Assembly: GCA_039621445.1 (NCBI GenBank)
Contig: CP154957.1
Span: forward strand, 2,288,504 to 2,352,503
Source of the DNA: Euglena gracilis
Lineage: Eukaryota > Euglenida > Euglenophyceae > Euglenales
Direction of reading: 5' to 3'
DNA length: 64,000 nucleotides
Made by a program: the position numbers and the translations under genes. This document shows positions 36,201 through 45,590 of the stretch, one piece after another. The notes under the pieces are model-generated. The model was not told the origin of the DNA. It worked only from the letters and a program-made list of their open reading frames with translations, and made no database searches. Every line of letters starts with the position of its first letter. Position 1 is the stretch's first letter.

Positions 36201-39200
36201 ATTCGTGATGAAGGTCAACTGGGCACGCTCTTGCTCCTCGCACTGCGTGCTCAGATCCGCCTGACGCTGCTTCTCGCTCTCCAGCAAAGCTCGCATTTTT
36301 TCCAACTCGCCGCGGTACCATGCGGCTCCCATTTGAGCCCTGGAAGCACCAATTTTGTAGCGGGAAAATTGCCAAGATGAAATACTGGAAAAAAAGCTTG
36401 CGGTTGTTCGAGGATCTAAGAAAGCATAGTATTTTGCGGGGGGAAATTGCAGCTGCCAAACTTTTCGAAGTTCAAATGTTGACACACGCACCCACTGCAG
36501 TTGTCCCTTCGTCCATGATTCATTTTTGTAAATTCATTCACAAGTGTAGTACACACAGGGCCAGCTAAAGAAGGGCCACGGCACTGCTGCAGCGCCTCGT
36601 TTGAGGACAGGCTCATCGTGACAGGCTTCGGCGTGCCGCGGACCTGCTGGGCGAGGGCGGCGAAGTGCAGCGTGGACAGCGTCCCCAGCCCGGCCACGTG
36701 GCCAGCAGGGGGCGGTGGGAGTGGGGGGGGGGGGGCTGGTTGGCCGTCACACTGTTATGCATGTCATGCACGTCGTGTATGGATGCGTGCTATGGCCATG
36801 ATGTCATGTCACATCATTCATTTCATGCATGTCAGGAAACATCACGCGAAACCAGTCCCGTTTTGTGAGCGATGGTGGGTGGCGTGGGTGAGTGTCTGGA
36901 TGGGTCGGATTTGTGTTTCAGGCAAAATAGGGTGAGGTGGATAAGTGGTGAAAATGCCTGTTGGGTGCACGGTCACCAAATGAATAAATAACAATCCATA
37001 AAAAAAAATATTTTCTGAGAAAAACTAGATCCTCGGAGGGTTAAAAGGATAAGGTTCAATGTTTGATAAAGAAGAACAACTCCTTTCTCGTGCAATTTCA
37101 CCGATATTTAAAATGAGTTTTGCGCAAAATCTCCAAAAGCTTGGGTCTTTTTCTTTTTGAATAAACAAAAGACATTGAATTTGATTTCAAAGGTGCGCTG
37201 CAATTCTCATGCCCGTAGGCACTTCCACAGATGGAGGTGACTAGCATCGAAAAAAATCATCATCATCAAATAAGCAGGCCAGGACCACGTCGCCTGGGTC
37301 TCCCGGTACTCCAGCGGGTTCATGGTGCAGATCAACACTGTCTCACTGTTACCACCCACTGCGTCCGACAGCATACGTGTCAGCTTAGAGTCACGGTACA
37401 GCGCCGCAGGCCCCCTGGAAGGCAGCAATGGGGGTTGGCAATGGGGGGTAGGCAATGGGTGGTGCGAGGTGCTTAGCATTGTTACATATATGATAACCCC
37501 CCCCCAAATAATAAACCCCCCCTGAGGACCGACTTCGGCCGCCCAAATAATAAACCCCCCCCTCTGGCAGGTGTGAGGGCAAAGAAAAAAAAGAGCCAAA
37601 AGTTAGCAGAAATGTTGCAAAGAATCACAAAAATGGATAAAATTGGTGCAGAAAATATGCCAAAAAAGCACCCAGTTTTCAAAAAAGCCCAAAAATACCA
37701 AAAAAGTGACCATTGGGGCCTGTGGAGGGGTTTTCGGGTCTAATTTTGACTTCGAAAATTTTGCCCAAATAATAAACCCCCCCAAATAATAACCCCCCCC
37801 CTGGACCCCGACTTCGGGTGTCCAAATAATAAACCGGGGGGGTTTATTATTTGGGGGGCGTATATACAACGTAATTTAATATAATATACATAAAAATATG
37901 CAAAAATGTACATAAAATATATTAAATTATATTGGATGTATGTGTGTGTGTGCAGAAACATATGTGTATACATACATGTATATGCCTGCGCAAGATCAAA
38001 GATTTTTTTGCTTTTTGTTGAGGATCTTTTGCTCGCCCTCATCAAGGATACCAAAGCAAGTCCTGGGAACAAAAGGTCAGGTCAGAAAGAAAACAATTCT
38101 TTCAACGACAAGGTCTAAACCAAGGGGGCCCGTGCCCGGGATGTGGATGGCCTGGTCCCCGGACTTGATGCGCGTTGCCAGCGCTCGCACCACGCGCATC
38201 AGCGCCAGCAGCGAGCAGCGGATGTTGTTGCCCTCTTTGTTCTGCTTCTGGAAGTCGTGCTTCCGCTGCGCCGTGGCACGGTCCACCCCGAAGCTGCTCG
38301 GTATGTCCCGGTCCAGCGGGTCGACGGCAGGGGTCGCCGGGCCCTTGTTTCACCCACCGCACCTTCCCCGGGCACTTTGATAACGAGAGCAGTATTGTGA
38401 TATTGTGAAGGTTTTGTGAACTTTGGTAACTTATTCTCACTGGTTATGTGCAAAGTTCAGCAGTACAAGGGCGGTAACAACTGCCTGCCCACTTCCAGGT
38501 GGGCCGTTGGCGTTTCTCTTTGCAGCATGTCTTTTTACCCAGAAATTGTCCAAATCACAAAGTTTGCCCGCTTTGAGATGCAAAGTATTCATCTGTGAGG
38601 GGTATCAAGCTGTCAAATTGAGAACAGATGAAGCTGAAAACTGAGGAAATAATCACATGCTCCACAATTCCTGATATTTCTGAAGGAGAACCTGCCAATT
38701 CTTATGAATGGAACTTATCATTAGTTATGCTGAAGCAGCTTGTATGAAAAACTGACTCCGTGTCTCCCTGGCTGTAATGGTGGCGACCATCCGTCTTGAA
38801 CGGCAGGTACGTCGCCTCGCTTCCCGCCAAGTCCACCACGTTCAGGACGGACTTTGTCATGGTACAGCCGTCTCATCGCTCACCCACCAATTATTTTTCT
38901 TTGCACCACTGAATCAGTCCTGGGTTAGTGGGGGATGCACCCACCTCCACCAAAAAAATATTCCTTGTCGCAAGTTAGTGTTCTCAGAAGCCTTTGGTGC
39001 GTTATGGGTCACTTCGGGCAGTCCTGGCCAGCCACCCCCAGGGTTTTAGGTGAGTGGGGGGAGGGAGGGGAGGGGTGGTCCCGGGAGGGGAGGGGTGGTC
39101 CCGGACCCACGCCAAGGGGGGGGGGAGGACCCCAGGTTTCGATAAAAGGGCACGTGGGGAGTCGGACCCCCGTCCAAAGGGGGGGGGACACCCCCCACCT

Positions 39201-42200
39201 AAACCCTGTAAGCCCTCCTTATTTTCAGCCGAGATAGAAGCAAGGTCGACCCTGTGTTAAAAAAAAAAAAATGCACAGAATGGCAGCACAAAATAGCAGG
39301 AAAAATTTGAAGAGCTTTTGAAAAAATGCCGAAATTTGAGCTTTCAGGAGAAAAGCCTTTCCACCAAACTGACAAAAACAGATGATACAAACATGATAGC
39401 AAGCATAACCTCTGGGGCCTCCCCCTGTACAAACCAACGCTCACTAAATACCCTGGCCAACCCCTCCCACCATGCTGTCAAACCCTGGAAGTGATGAAGT
39501 CTTTCCATTTGCAATTTGCAATTGTCCTGGCATTACCTGTTTGTTGGTCAAGGAGTTGCGGTCTGAAGTTCATTTAAACAACTCAGCGAACGGGTGGGGC
39601 CGCCGGCGCCAAGAACGTCCGTCCGCTCTATGTGGAACTGGAAGATGGTGTGGGACCGCGAGGCGTACGCGTGCTCGTTGTTGGAGTCGACATGGCGGTA
39701 GCTCTCCCCCTTCCGCTTGGGGGCATGGGCCCTGGGGATTGCGGGGTGAGGACTGCGCTTCGGCCTGCAGTGAAAAAGAGTGAACGATAAGCTGGGAAGA
39801 ACGTCTGTTGAGCTTGCTGCACAATGGCCACAAGAGAATGAGAGAGACAGGGACATACAGAAGTGAATGAGCGACCAAGAAAAGAGAGGAGATGAAATCT
39901 ACAGCAGGGTTCAAAAAAAGGGCAAGTGGTGGGGGGGTCTCCTAACAAGTCTCATAGTGATGCGGTCTGGTAACCAATTTTTGGCCCAGCATAAAGCGAC
40001 GGGCCGAAAGTTTAGCCACCAATAATCGGCTGAAAACCATCTATGGGGAAAATTCTCAAAAAAACAAAACACGTAGGCTTAAAATATCGGAAGGAAAGGT
40101 TTGACCTTTTTGTGGGGTGGTCCCTGGTCGCCCTCAGGGTCAGTCCGGACCCCCTTGCCAAGTTGGGGGCACCAGACCCCCCTCTTCCCCAAGGCAGAAT
40201 GGGAAAGCCTGGTGGGGGGGGGGGGTCGACACCCCCCCACCCACCACAGCATTTTCACCGATTTTGGGGAAACAGGGATGTTGGCGGGGGGAAATTTTGA
40301 ATTTTTTTAAAAACGAACCCAAAACACATCATTTTTTGATGGAAATCCACACTCTTCACAAAAAAAATCTCAAAAATTTCAGGTTGAAAAATTGGTACCC
40401 GCCCCCCCCCCTCCGGGCAATTGTCGCGCGACAAATCGGGCAGCACGGAAGGGGTGACAATTTCCCGGGGTGACAATTTGGCCAGCACAGAGGGGGGTGA
40501 CAATTGCCCGGGGGCGTCAATTGCCCGGGGGCGTCAATTGCCCACCCATGTAGGCCACATTAAAACCAAATGACCAAGAACACCATCTGAAACACCAGTG
40601 AACATGCAAAAACGCAGCTATGGTTGTGATATTGTGCAGAGCATTTGGTCTGTGACATTTCTCAGCAGGTTGTAGCGAAATAGAGGATCAATCAAGTCGT
40701 GTCGGCGAAAAGAAAGTTCACAAACATCTTCTGTGGGGGGGGTGACAAATTGGGCAGCACGGAGGGGGGTGACAATTTCCCGGGGTGACAAATTGGCCGG
40801 CACAGCCAGGGGTGACAATTGCCCCGGGGCGTCAATTGCCCGGGGGGGGGGGGTAGTTTTTTTAGGAGGGGGTGAAAAAACAAAGGTCAAAAAAATGGTC
40901 AAAATTTTGGCAAAGTCAAATTTTACTGACATTTTTTCTTTGAGATTTTTTGGATTTTCAATGGCATTTTTTGCTTCAAAACCTCTCAAAATCAAATTTT
41001 TTGATTTGAGAAAGTTTGAGAAAATGTTGAATTTTTGAAAGATGTGAAAGAATGAAGTTTTGGGGGGTTTGGGGGGGGGGGACCTCTATATATGGGTCCC
41101 AAAATGGGTAAAAGAAAAACACGGAAAAGATTTTGGGGTCCAAAAATTGGTGCTCCCAGAAATTCGGGAAGAGGTGGTGGGGGGAGGTGGGTCGATCCCC
41201 CTCACCCACCATGCAGGGGGTGGGGGGGAGTGGTCGACCCCCCCCCCGCCCCCTGGCCGACTCCCGTTCTGCCCTGCCCTTCCCGGACACCCCCACCTGA
41301 AAATCCTCATGTTTCTAGTATAACCCCTATCCCTAGGTGCGCTCTAAATAAAAGGTTATTTTGTAATATTTTGACTTATTATTCATGTTCTTGCATATAA
41401 TTTTTATACCTCCCCCCCTTGTCCAACGACCACTGATGTTCGTCTCTGACTGGGGGGGCGGTCGTTAAAATGGACTATGTTCGTCTCTGACCAGGGGGGG
41501 GGGTGGTCGTTAGACAAGGGGGGGGACATTACCAAGTCTCATTTCCCCAAGATCGTATACGAAATGATCATCTCTGAGCGGGGGGGGGGTCGTTGGACAA
41601 GCCCAGTCGTTGGACAGGGGGGGGGGCGCAGGTATTATTAATTATCTTGTTTATAAATAAACACGACAATTGATTGACAATTGATTGACAATTAATTGGG
41701 AGGCAAATGCACACACCAACCAAAACCCTGGAACTTCTTCCCTTCCGTGATCAACGGTACCAAAAAATCAAAGTATGCGTTCGGGGGGGCCCCTGGCCGA
41801 GGCCGATGACCTGCTCCTCCGTCTCGACAGGGAGGAGCAGCAGGTTGTCCACCACGACCCCCATCGGGCCGTCCAGGATGGTCAGCTGGTGGTTGCGCCG
41901 CTGCTTCGGGGGCCGCATCAGGTCCGACAGCTGCTCGTTGTAGATCTCCACGTGGCGGCGGGGCGGAGGCGGGGGGGGGGGGTGGATGCCTGGTCGGCGG
42001 TTGCGGACGTTTCTCCTGGAAACTGGAGGATATGGGCCAGGAGGTGATGCCAACCCAAGAAGTTGGGGAAAGATAGTTCTTGGAAAGGTAGTTTATGGGC
42101 CCATTGGGTATACAAAGGCAGGGCTAAGCAAAGGTTGTGTGGCCAGAAGCAGACACAGAGCATAGAAAACAAAAAAATGGCCTATCGTTGCAAAATATAA

Positions 42201-45200
42201 TCCCTTCATCTCATCCGTCAAAATTTTGTGTGGTACAGAGGTTGTTTTCTTTTTGGACCTGGGGGTCGGGACCACCCACCTAGCCACCTCCCCTCCTCCC
42301 TTCGTTGCACTAAGGCTTCTTGTCTGTTTATGGCCGGCGCTGACTTCGCTTCTGGCATAGTTTGCTGTGTGGTGAGTGGCCAGGGACCCCTTACACCAGT
42401 GCTCTTTTGTTGCTCCCCCTGGCCGGGTGAGTAACTCTGGTGTAATTCCAGTGCTGTAGGGACATACACTCACCCCATGTGGTTGGTGTGGTTCCCGTGG
42501 GTCCACCTCCCCTCCTCCTCCGGGGGGGGCCTGGAGTCCAAAAAAATCTCGGTGCTTCGCGCCAAAAAAAGGGGGGAAACCCCTCCCGGGGTGGCCCGGT
42601 GTTGGAAGTTTCATTGTGCATGTGCAATGGCATGGTCGATCCATGAGCAATGGCATGGTGTAAGGGTCGCCACCTGTGTGCGGGTTTTTATATATGTATT
42701 ATTCTTCAGGCTTTTTGGAAATAGATATGTTGAAAAGCATTGCCCCCTCCCGCGTCACCGATTAAAAAAAAAATACCTGGTTCAGCGTTTCCAAACTTGT
42801 CAGCCACAGCCCACAAACTGCGACAGGGAAAAGACACGCCAACTTGATCAAAAGAAAGCGTGCAGACTGAGAAGAATGGTGACGTCTCAGAGCGGCACCG
42901 CAATGCCATGCCATCGTCCTCGCCGACGGCCCCAAAGCCATCGGCGACCGCAGCGGTCCACCGGGGGTCGCCGTCCGCCCCGGGCAGGAGCTGCTCACCT
43001 TGAACGAGCAGCCCGGCCCCCCCGCCGCCTGCTCCTCCGCGATCTGCTGCGGGCCGCAGCCAGCCCTGGCGTGGCCGGATTTCTGGCGGGCACCCGGCCC
43101 ACTCGGGAGGGGGGCTGGACTGGTTAGGAAGCCCCCCCAGCCGCCACCAGAAAGCCACATGTAATGACCCCAGGGAGGGGGGGACACCGTTACACCAGGG
43201 CACCACTCTCTGCTGGGGGTCACACCAGTGTCAAATGAATCCATATCGGGGGGGGGGGCACGTCCAATTCTTTTTTCTGAAAAATCCATTCCCCAAAACC
43301 AGGGTCGGTTTTTTTTTACAAATAACAAGCAGCCTCCTCCTGTACCCTCCCCCGAACAGGGTAGGTTTTGGGTCCTGCAGTGGTGGACATCACAGGCAGG
43401 CTGCGGGGCGGAAGATGTTTTGGGCCGCCAGTTCGATGACCCCCGGCGTCCCGTCCCCGCCACCGATGGTGTACGTCTTCCCAGAGTTCGTTGAGGCCAG
43501 GAGCGCCTGGGGCGGCCACCATCGCGGCAATAAAACCCCACGCCCCAATGCACAACCGCGGCACAATTCGCCAAGTCTTCAGAGACTCCGAGTACCTCGT
43601 AAGTAAGGTGGGGGTAAACCTCCCCATAATGAGTGCGCAGTGCCCTAATTATGCGCAGTGGCTTGATTGGTGTGCACCCCCAAAGGGTCCAATACTACCT
43701 CCCTGAACAGTGCGCACCCCCCCCCAAAAGGAGAAACCGCTGTCACATCTCAGGTCGGAAAGCATACAATCATGCTTTCTGCCATCTTCAGATCAAACAC
43801 TTCTATCGCCCGAGCCCAAATGTGCCATGCAATCACTTGTCTCGTTGCTTGGCATCGTATAGAAGGGGAAAAACTGAAAAAGAGTGGTGGAAATCGAGTA
43901 TTTTGTGCTTTGTCCAAATAAACCCCCCCCTCAAAATATAAAGCCCCCCGAAATGCAAAGCCCCCCCCAAATACAAAGCCCCCCCTGGGGGGTTTGGTTT
44001 TGCGCCCAAATATAAAGCCCCCCTCCCCCGTGATGGGGAGCCAGACGGGGGCATCATTCAGGAAAAAGTAGGAAAATTTTGGGTGTATACAACATTTCTT
44101 CACCAGAAATGCTCCACCAGAAATTTTGGACAATGATTGCACATTTTTGCGAAAAGTGGGAGGTACACAACAAAAATTTGGCATAAAATTGGTATTTGGC
44201 CACAATTGAAGGCAGCCAAAGGTCATAGAGGTCATATACAAATTGGAGACATAATTGGACAGATAATAATCCTTACAATCCACAATTCCACAAATTCTTC
44301 ATCCTGTCAAAATAATGGCAGTGAAGAAATTTTGTCTCTCTGGTGCATTTTGACGATGGGGAAGGCCTTTGGGGTTTCACCGAGGCGCATAGGCAGAGAA
44401 TACCTCCTTCCCCCCGATGAATGTTATGCCTGAGAACCTGTGACATTCTACTTGGGAAAATGTCAGGGTGCACGGTTTTCATTCTGTCATCACAGGAAGT
44501 TGCCAGCGTCCGTAAACTGACGCACCGTTTCTGTTAGTTTAGGAGGGGACGGTTTTCTGGAAGAAGTCAGCAAAGAAAGAGTCCATCCCACAGAACAGGG
44601 CCCACACGTCCCTGTCCTGCCCGTAGGCGAAGACGGTGCTGTTGGTGCCCCGCACCGCTCCCTCCACCGCACTCCGGCACATGTGGTCGTACACCTCAAA
44701 CGTGTTCTCGTCCTCCAGGAAGACGTTCTCGAAGGCGAACAGCGCCACCGCGCCTCAGGAGTGGCGGTTGGCACCTTGGAAGGTTAAAAAAAAGCAGAAG
44801 AAAAGGGGTCGAAAAGGGGAACTGCCGTTGGTTGGACACACCATGGCAGGTGCAGAATCAGACATTCAAATATGCCACACTTGTTGAAGTGAGGTGAGGT
44901 GTTGTGAGTGCTTTCGCCTGAAAAGTCCAAATCTGCTTCAAAATACAAAAACCAACAGGCCACAGGCAGAGAGTACCTCCTTTGGTATTTCTGGACAAGC
45001 GGCACGCCACAGTCCGGGGTGCAGTGGGCACGGCCTTCTCATTTGTGATTCGCTCGGGTCGGGCCTGGGCCATCGACACAGTGTTGCCCTCGCCCACCCG
45101 ACCTCAGGGGCGGCAAATGTGTGTCATTTATGGGATCTCAAACCTCCCCCCCCCAAGTAAGACCCTGGGCTGACTTTTTGGGTCTGGTGCCGAAAATCCC

Positions 45201-45590
45201 AATCTAATTGGGGGGGGGGTATGCCAGCTGGGGATCTGCTGAGCATCAATGCCCATTCCAAGAGTTTGGAACCCTCAAGGGAGAATGCCCTTTTTGTTTC
45301 TCTGGCGTTCTGTGGATGCAAAGGACAAGGGGGGGGGAGAGCTTCGGGCTCACCAACTGGGGTAAGCCCTTTGCACCAAACACCCTTCTCCAGACACAGC
45401 TTCCCAACAATTGTGCGCACAATCCACACCCGATGGGGGAAAGAGATCTCCACCGGAATGGCGGAGATGGTGGTGCCGGCCCTGGCCACGCCACCTCGAG
45501 CCCCTCGGAACGCGGCGGCGGCGGGCGGAAGCGGACGCAGACGGACAAGTTGCACAGCGACTCCCCCTTGCTGGCCTTGGCCCCTTTCAT
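30082..45590 (-). CDS. Kinesin heavy chain, N-terminal motor with coiled-coil stalk (18 exons inferred)
   Basis: Microtubule motor ATPase. Motifs appear in family order on the minus strand: beta-1 strand VCVRFRPP (about 45530), FAFENVF and NSTVFAYGQ (44740-44617), P-loop half TNSGKTYTI (43491), IYNEQLSDLM (41948), switch I NNEHAYASRSH (39680), switch II DLAGSE (38835), NNIRCSLLAL (38215), [10 protein letters not shown] (37400), LHFAALAQQV (36670). Then come coiled-coil exons such as RGELEKMRALLESEKQ, FAQELEAERQRHQQEMQ, AEAEKEIEQE and AEELESLQREQAQ, and a basic C-terminus FFRKVFGKSKL ending in TGA at 30084-30082. Inferred exons: 45590-45491, 45093-44977, 44753-44617, 43491-43396, 43055-42996, 41948-41784, 39720-39616, 38868-38811, 38332-38136, 37403-37288, 36670-36579, 36312-36216, 36039-35938, 33821-33745, 33020-32930, 32243-32199, 30554-30471, 30234-30082. 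The Met at 45590 is the nearest before the motor; a longer N-terminus is possible. Only one intron is GT-AG. Subfamily is not assigned. Confidence 0.88.
30471..30554 (-). CDS. Kinesin exon 17: coiled coil
   Basis: Reads LESLQREQAQLHANAKSLQ, then DGLQKVAQE. The frame continues as REAMPCGCIDTTAIR, which is probably intron. A 7-nt repeat CCTGCGG shared with exon 18 is out of phase, so the in-phase GGAG was chosen. Confidence 0.75.
31678..32072. mobile_element. TAATAAGTGCGCA inverted-repeat element, kinesin intron
   Basis: Starts C(n)TAATAAGTGCGCA and ends GTGCACTTATTAGG(n). The interior repeats GTGCGCACCCC. A related copy lies at 43615-43915 in another kinesin intron. Confidence 0.6.
32199..32243 (-). 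CDS. Kinesin exon 16: short coiled-coil exon
   Basis: Reads AAVAKQKQAQAKVEEL(QQQW). Either border could move by several codons because both neighbours are also EE-L type coiled coil. Confidence 0.6.
32930..33020 (-). CDS. Kinesin exon 15: coiled coil
   Basis: Reads AQLEFEQLKREESVRELGHR, then LAEAEKEIEQE. Strong coiled-coil composition with Glu/Lys/Arg and regular Leu. Confidence 0.78.
33021..33744 (-). other. Kinesin intron 14: matched inverted ends
   Basis: Seven bases in from the 5' end is CGGGGCGGCGCCGC; the same distance in from the 3' end, reverse complement, is CGGGGTGGCGCCAC: 12 of 14 identical and ungapped. Direct repeat GC (or imperfect TCRGC). Confidence 0.6.
33745..33821 (-). CDS. 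Kinesin exon 14: coiled coil
   Basis: Reads FAQELEAERQRHQQEMQQAV, then HRLRS. The inferred junction to exon 15 gives an unbroken heptad pattern (RLRSAQLEFEQLKREE). That intron has matched inverted ends. Confidence 0.75.
35609..35921. mobile_element. CCTACC element in kinesin intron 13
   Basis: Same inverted ends and TA flanks (35607-35608, 35922-35923). The interior holds an extra copy of the GGTTGGCCGGTACCGGGGA block compared with the nested copy at 23743. Confidence 0.78.
35938..36039 (-). CDS. Kinesin exon 13
   Basis: Reads LRDGVTGEKSTATEETQQVQ, then YVHVVQELDEGHGR. Acidic, helical. The downstream intron contains a 313-bp TA-flanked inverted-repeat element. Confidence 0.65.
36216..36312 (-). 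CDS. Kinesin exon 12: coiled coil
   Basis: Reads RGELEKMRALLESEKQRQAD, then LSTQCEEQERAQL. Heptad-like pattern directly after the motor, taken as the stalk. Joins exon 11 at a CCG repeat (QQC-RGELEK). Confidence 0.75.
36579..36670 (-). CDS. Kinesin exon 11: end of motor, neck
   Basis: Reads LHFAALAQQVRGTPKPVT, then MSLSSNEALQQC. It is the last motor helix (TLxFAxRAxxI.N.P). The frame is open upstream to include GLGTLST, so an alternative junction giving ETQATLSTLHFA is possible. Confidence 0.85.
36671..37287 (-). other. Kinesin intron 10: ACG repeat
   Basis: ACG shared at both edges rebuilds ETQAT-LHFA at the exact consensus length. The nearest GT start (GTGGTC) would pair with an AC end. 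Confidence 0.5.
37288..37403 (-). CDS. Kinesin exon 10: [10 protein letters not shown]
   Basis: Reads [18 protein letters not shown], then NSETVLICTMNPLEYRETQA. It matches [23 protein letters not shown]..SP. The last codons (ETQAT) join LHFAA on exon 11 to give the ETxxTLxFA motif. Confidence 0.88.
37404..38135 (-). other. Kinesin intron 9: splits HIP|YRDSKL, inverted ends
   Basis: Repeat CGG in phase gives [11 protein letters not shown]. Close to the 5' end lies GGGCCCCCTTGG; the reverse complement of the 3' end holds AGGCCCCCTGG. No GT-AG pair fits the phase. Confidence 0.6.
37498..37858. repeat. AAATAATAAACCCCCC multi-arm inverted repeat
   Basis: Several CCAAATAATAAACC units, ending in the inverse GGTTTATTATTTGG. 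Each arm is paired with CCGACTTCGG-like GC palindromes. In kinesin intron 9/10 territory. Confidence 0.55.
38136..38332 (-). CDS. Kinesin exon 9: relay helix region
   Basis: Reads PAVDPLDRDIPSSFGVDRA, TAQRKHDFQKQNKEGNNIRC, SLLALMRVVRALAT and RIKSGDQAIHIP. NNIRCSLLAL corresponds to INKSLLALG and HIP to the H(I/V)PYRDSKL motif, whose second half lies on exon 10. Confidence 0.85.
38333..38810 (-). other. Kinesin intron 8: 6-nt direct repeat GGCGAC
   Basis: GGCGAC is present at the end of exon 8 and before exon 9 in the same phase, giving AGSEAT-PAVD. If the intron begins at GTACCT it ends in AC, not AG. No clear inverted ends. Confidence 0.55.
38811..38868 (-). CDS. Kinesin exon 8: switch II
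   Basis: Reads GCTMTKSVLNVVDLAGSEAT. DLAGSE is the kinesin switch II motif. Bounded by GACG (5') and GGCGAC (3') direct repeats shared with neighbouring exons. Confidence 0.88.
39616..39720 (-). CDS. Kinesin exon 7: switch I
   Basis: Reads KRKGESYRHVDSNNEHAYAS, then RSHTIFQFHIERTD. NxxxxxSRSH is switch I; the usual NEHSSRSH has three residues (AYA) in place of the first Ser or so. The 5' boundary is not firm, because the frame stays open to about 39765 after a canonical-looking ctgcag. Confidence 0.85.
40405..40855. repeat. GTGACAATT(T/G)CCCGGGG repeat, two blocks
   Basis: GACAATTTCCCGGGGTGACAA and GTCAATTGCCCGGGG units occur at 40420-40545 and again at 40735-40845, ending in poly-G. Intronic (kinesin intron 6). 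Confidence 0.5.
41408..41632. repeat. TTGTCCAACGACC / GGTCGTT(G/A)GACA repeat
   Basis: Poly-C then TTGTCCAACGACC, with inverse copies at about 41505 and 41590-41625. Related in sequence to the 18.2 and 23.7 kb elements; TA at both outer flanks. It lies inside the large kinesin intron 6. Confidence 0.5.
41784..41948 (-). CDS. Kinesin exon 6: EIYNE motif
   Basis: Reads EIYNEQLSDLMRPPKQRRN, then HQLTILDGPMGVVVDNLLLL and PVETEEQVIGLGQG. It matches the kinesin EIYNExxxDLL motif followed by L.I..D..GV.V..L....V...EE. The upstream sequence is a poly-C tract. The 3' edge is uncertain by a few codons. Confidence 0.85.
41949..42995 (-). other. Kinesin intron 5: GT...AC ends, GTG repeat, poly-C 3' part
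   Basis: Repeat GTG at both edges gives SFK-V-EIYNE. Subterminal inverted match GGGGCGGA on both sides. The 3' part carries a long poly-C run. Confidence 0.55.
42996..43055 (-). CDS. Kinesin exon 5
   Basis: Reads GPQQIAEEQAAGGPGCSFK. The CSF fits the strand before the conserved EIYNE. Flanked by CTGC and GTG direct repeats in codon phase with exons 4 and 6. Confidence 0.65.
43396..43491 (-). CDS. Kinesin exon 4: second half of P-loop (TNSGKT)
   Basis: Reads TNSGKTYTIGGGDGTPGVIE, then LAAQNIFRPAAC. It supplies the Walker A lysine and threonine and the GVI..A...IF helix. The same frame is open a little upstream (ALLAS after ccccag at about 43506), so the exact start is ambiguous. Confidence 0.85.
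43492..44616 (-). other. Kinesin intron 3: splits the ATP-binding P-loop
   Basis: Motif-exact removal (YGQ|TNSGKT) needs an intron starting GACAGG and ending GCCTCA. Its ends pair partly (CAGGGACGTGTGGG against CAGGAGCGCCTGGG, 10 of 14, more with G-U). Two other joins use in-phase repeats, GCCT or CAGG, and change the loop. Confidence 0.55.
43615..43915. repeat. Second copy of the GTGCGCA element
   Basis: Shares AGTGCGCAGTGCCCTAATT, CTACCTCCCTGAACAGTGCG and ATCTCAGGTCGGAAAGCA-like blocks with 31680-31830. Its right end passes into AAATATAAAGCCCCCC units. Confidence 0.6.
44617..44753 (-). CDS. Kinesin exon 3: FAFENVF to first half of P-loop
   Basis: Reads VALFAFENVFLEDENTFEVY, then DHMCRSAVEGAVRG and TNSTVFAYGQ. 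This matches the kinesin FxFDxVF, helix and N-x-T-hydrophobic-x-AYGQ stretch. The nucleotide-binding GxxxxGKT is interrupted directly after YGQ; the reading beyond (DRDVWALFCG) is not kinesin-like. Confidence 0.85.
44754..44976 (-). other. Kinesin intron 2: the one GT-AG intron
   Basis: Starts GTACTC and ends CCTGAG, phase 1, joining TKG-G-AVALF. It is the only motif-anchored junction where a normal GT-AG intron fits. Confidence 0.65.
44977..45093 (-). CDS. Kinesin exon 2
   Basis: Reads GEGNTVSMAQARP, then ERITNEKAVPTAPRTVAC and RLSRNTKG. It joins exon 3 in phase at a normal GT-AG intron, giving TKGGAVALFAFENVF. Its function is inferred from position in the motor between the first strand and the FxFDxVF motif. 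Confidence 0.65.
45094..45490 (-). other. Kinesin intron 1: non-GT/AG, direct repeat plus inverted ends
   Basis: Direct repeat GGTGG at both exon edges, in codon phase. The first bases of the intron (CGTGGCCAGGGCCGGCA) and the reverse complement of its last bases (CGACCTCAGGGGCGGCA) align without gaps, sharing CG, CAGGG and CGGCA. Confidence 0.65.
45491..45590 (-). CDS. Kinesin exon 1: start and first beta strand
   Basis: Reads MKGAKASKGESLC then NLSVCVRFRPPPPRSEG, the kinesin VxVRxRP opening strand. The frame stays open upstream to about 45655 (RILLGLDSGLGPLK), so the start could lie further 5'. It ends at a GGTGG that recurs at the start of exon 2. Confidence 0.8.
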
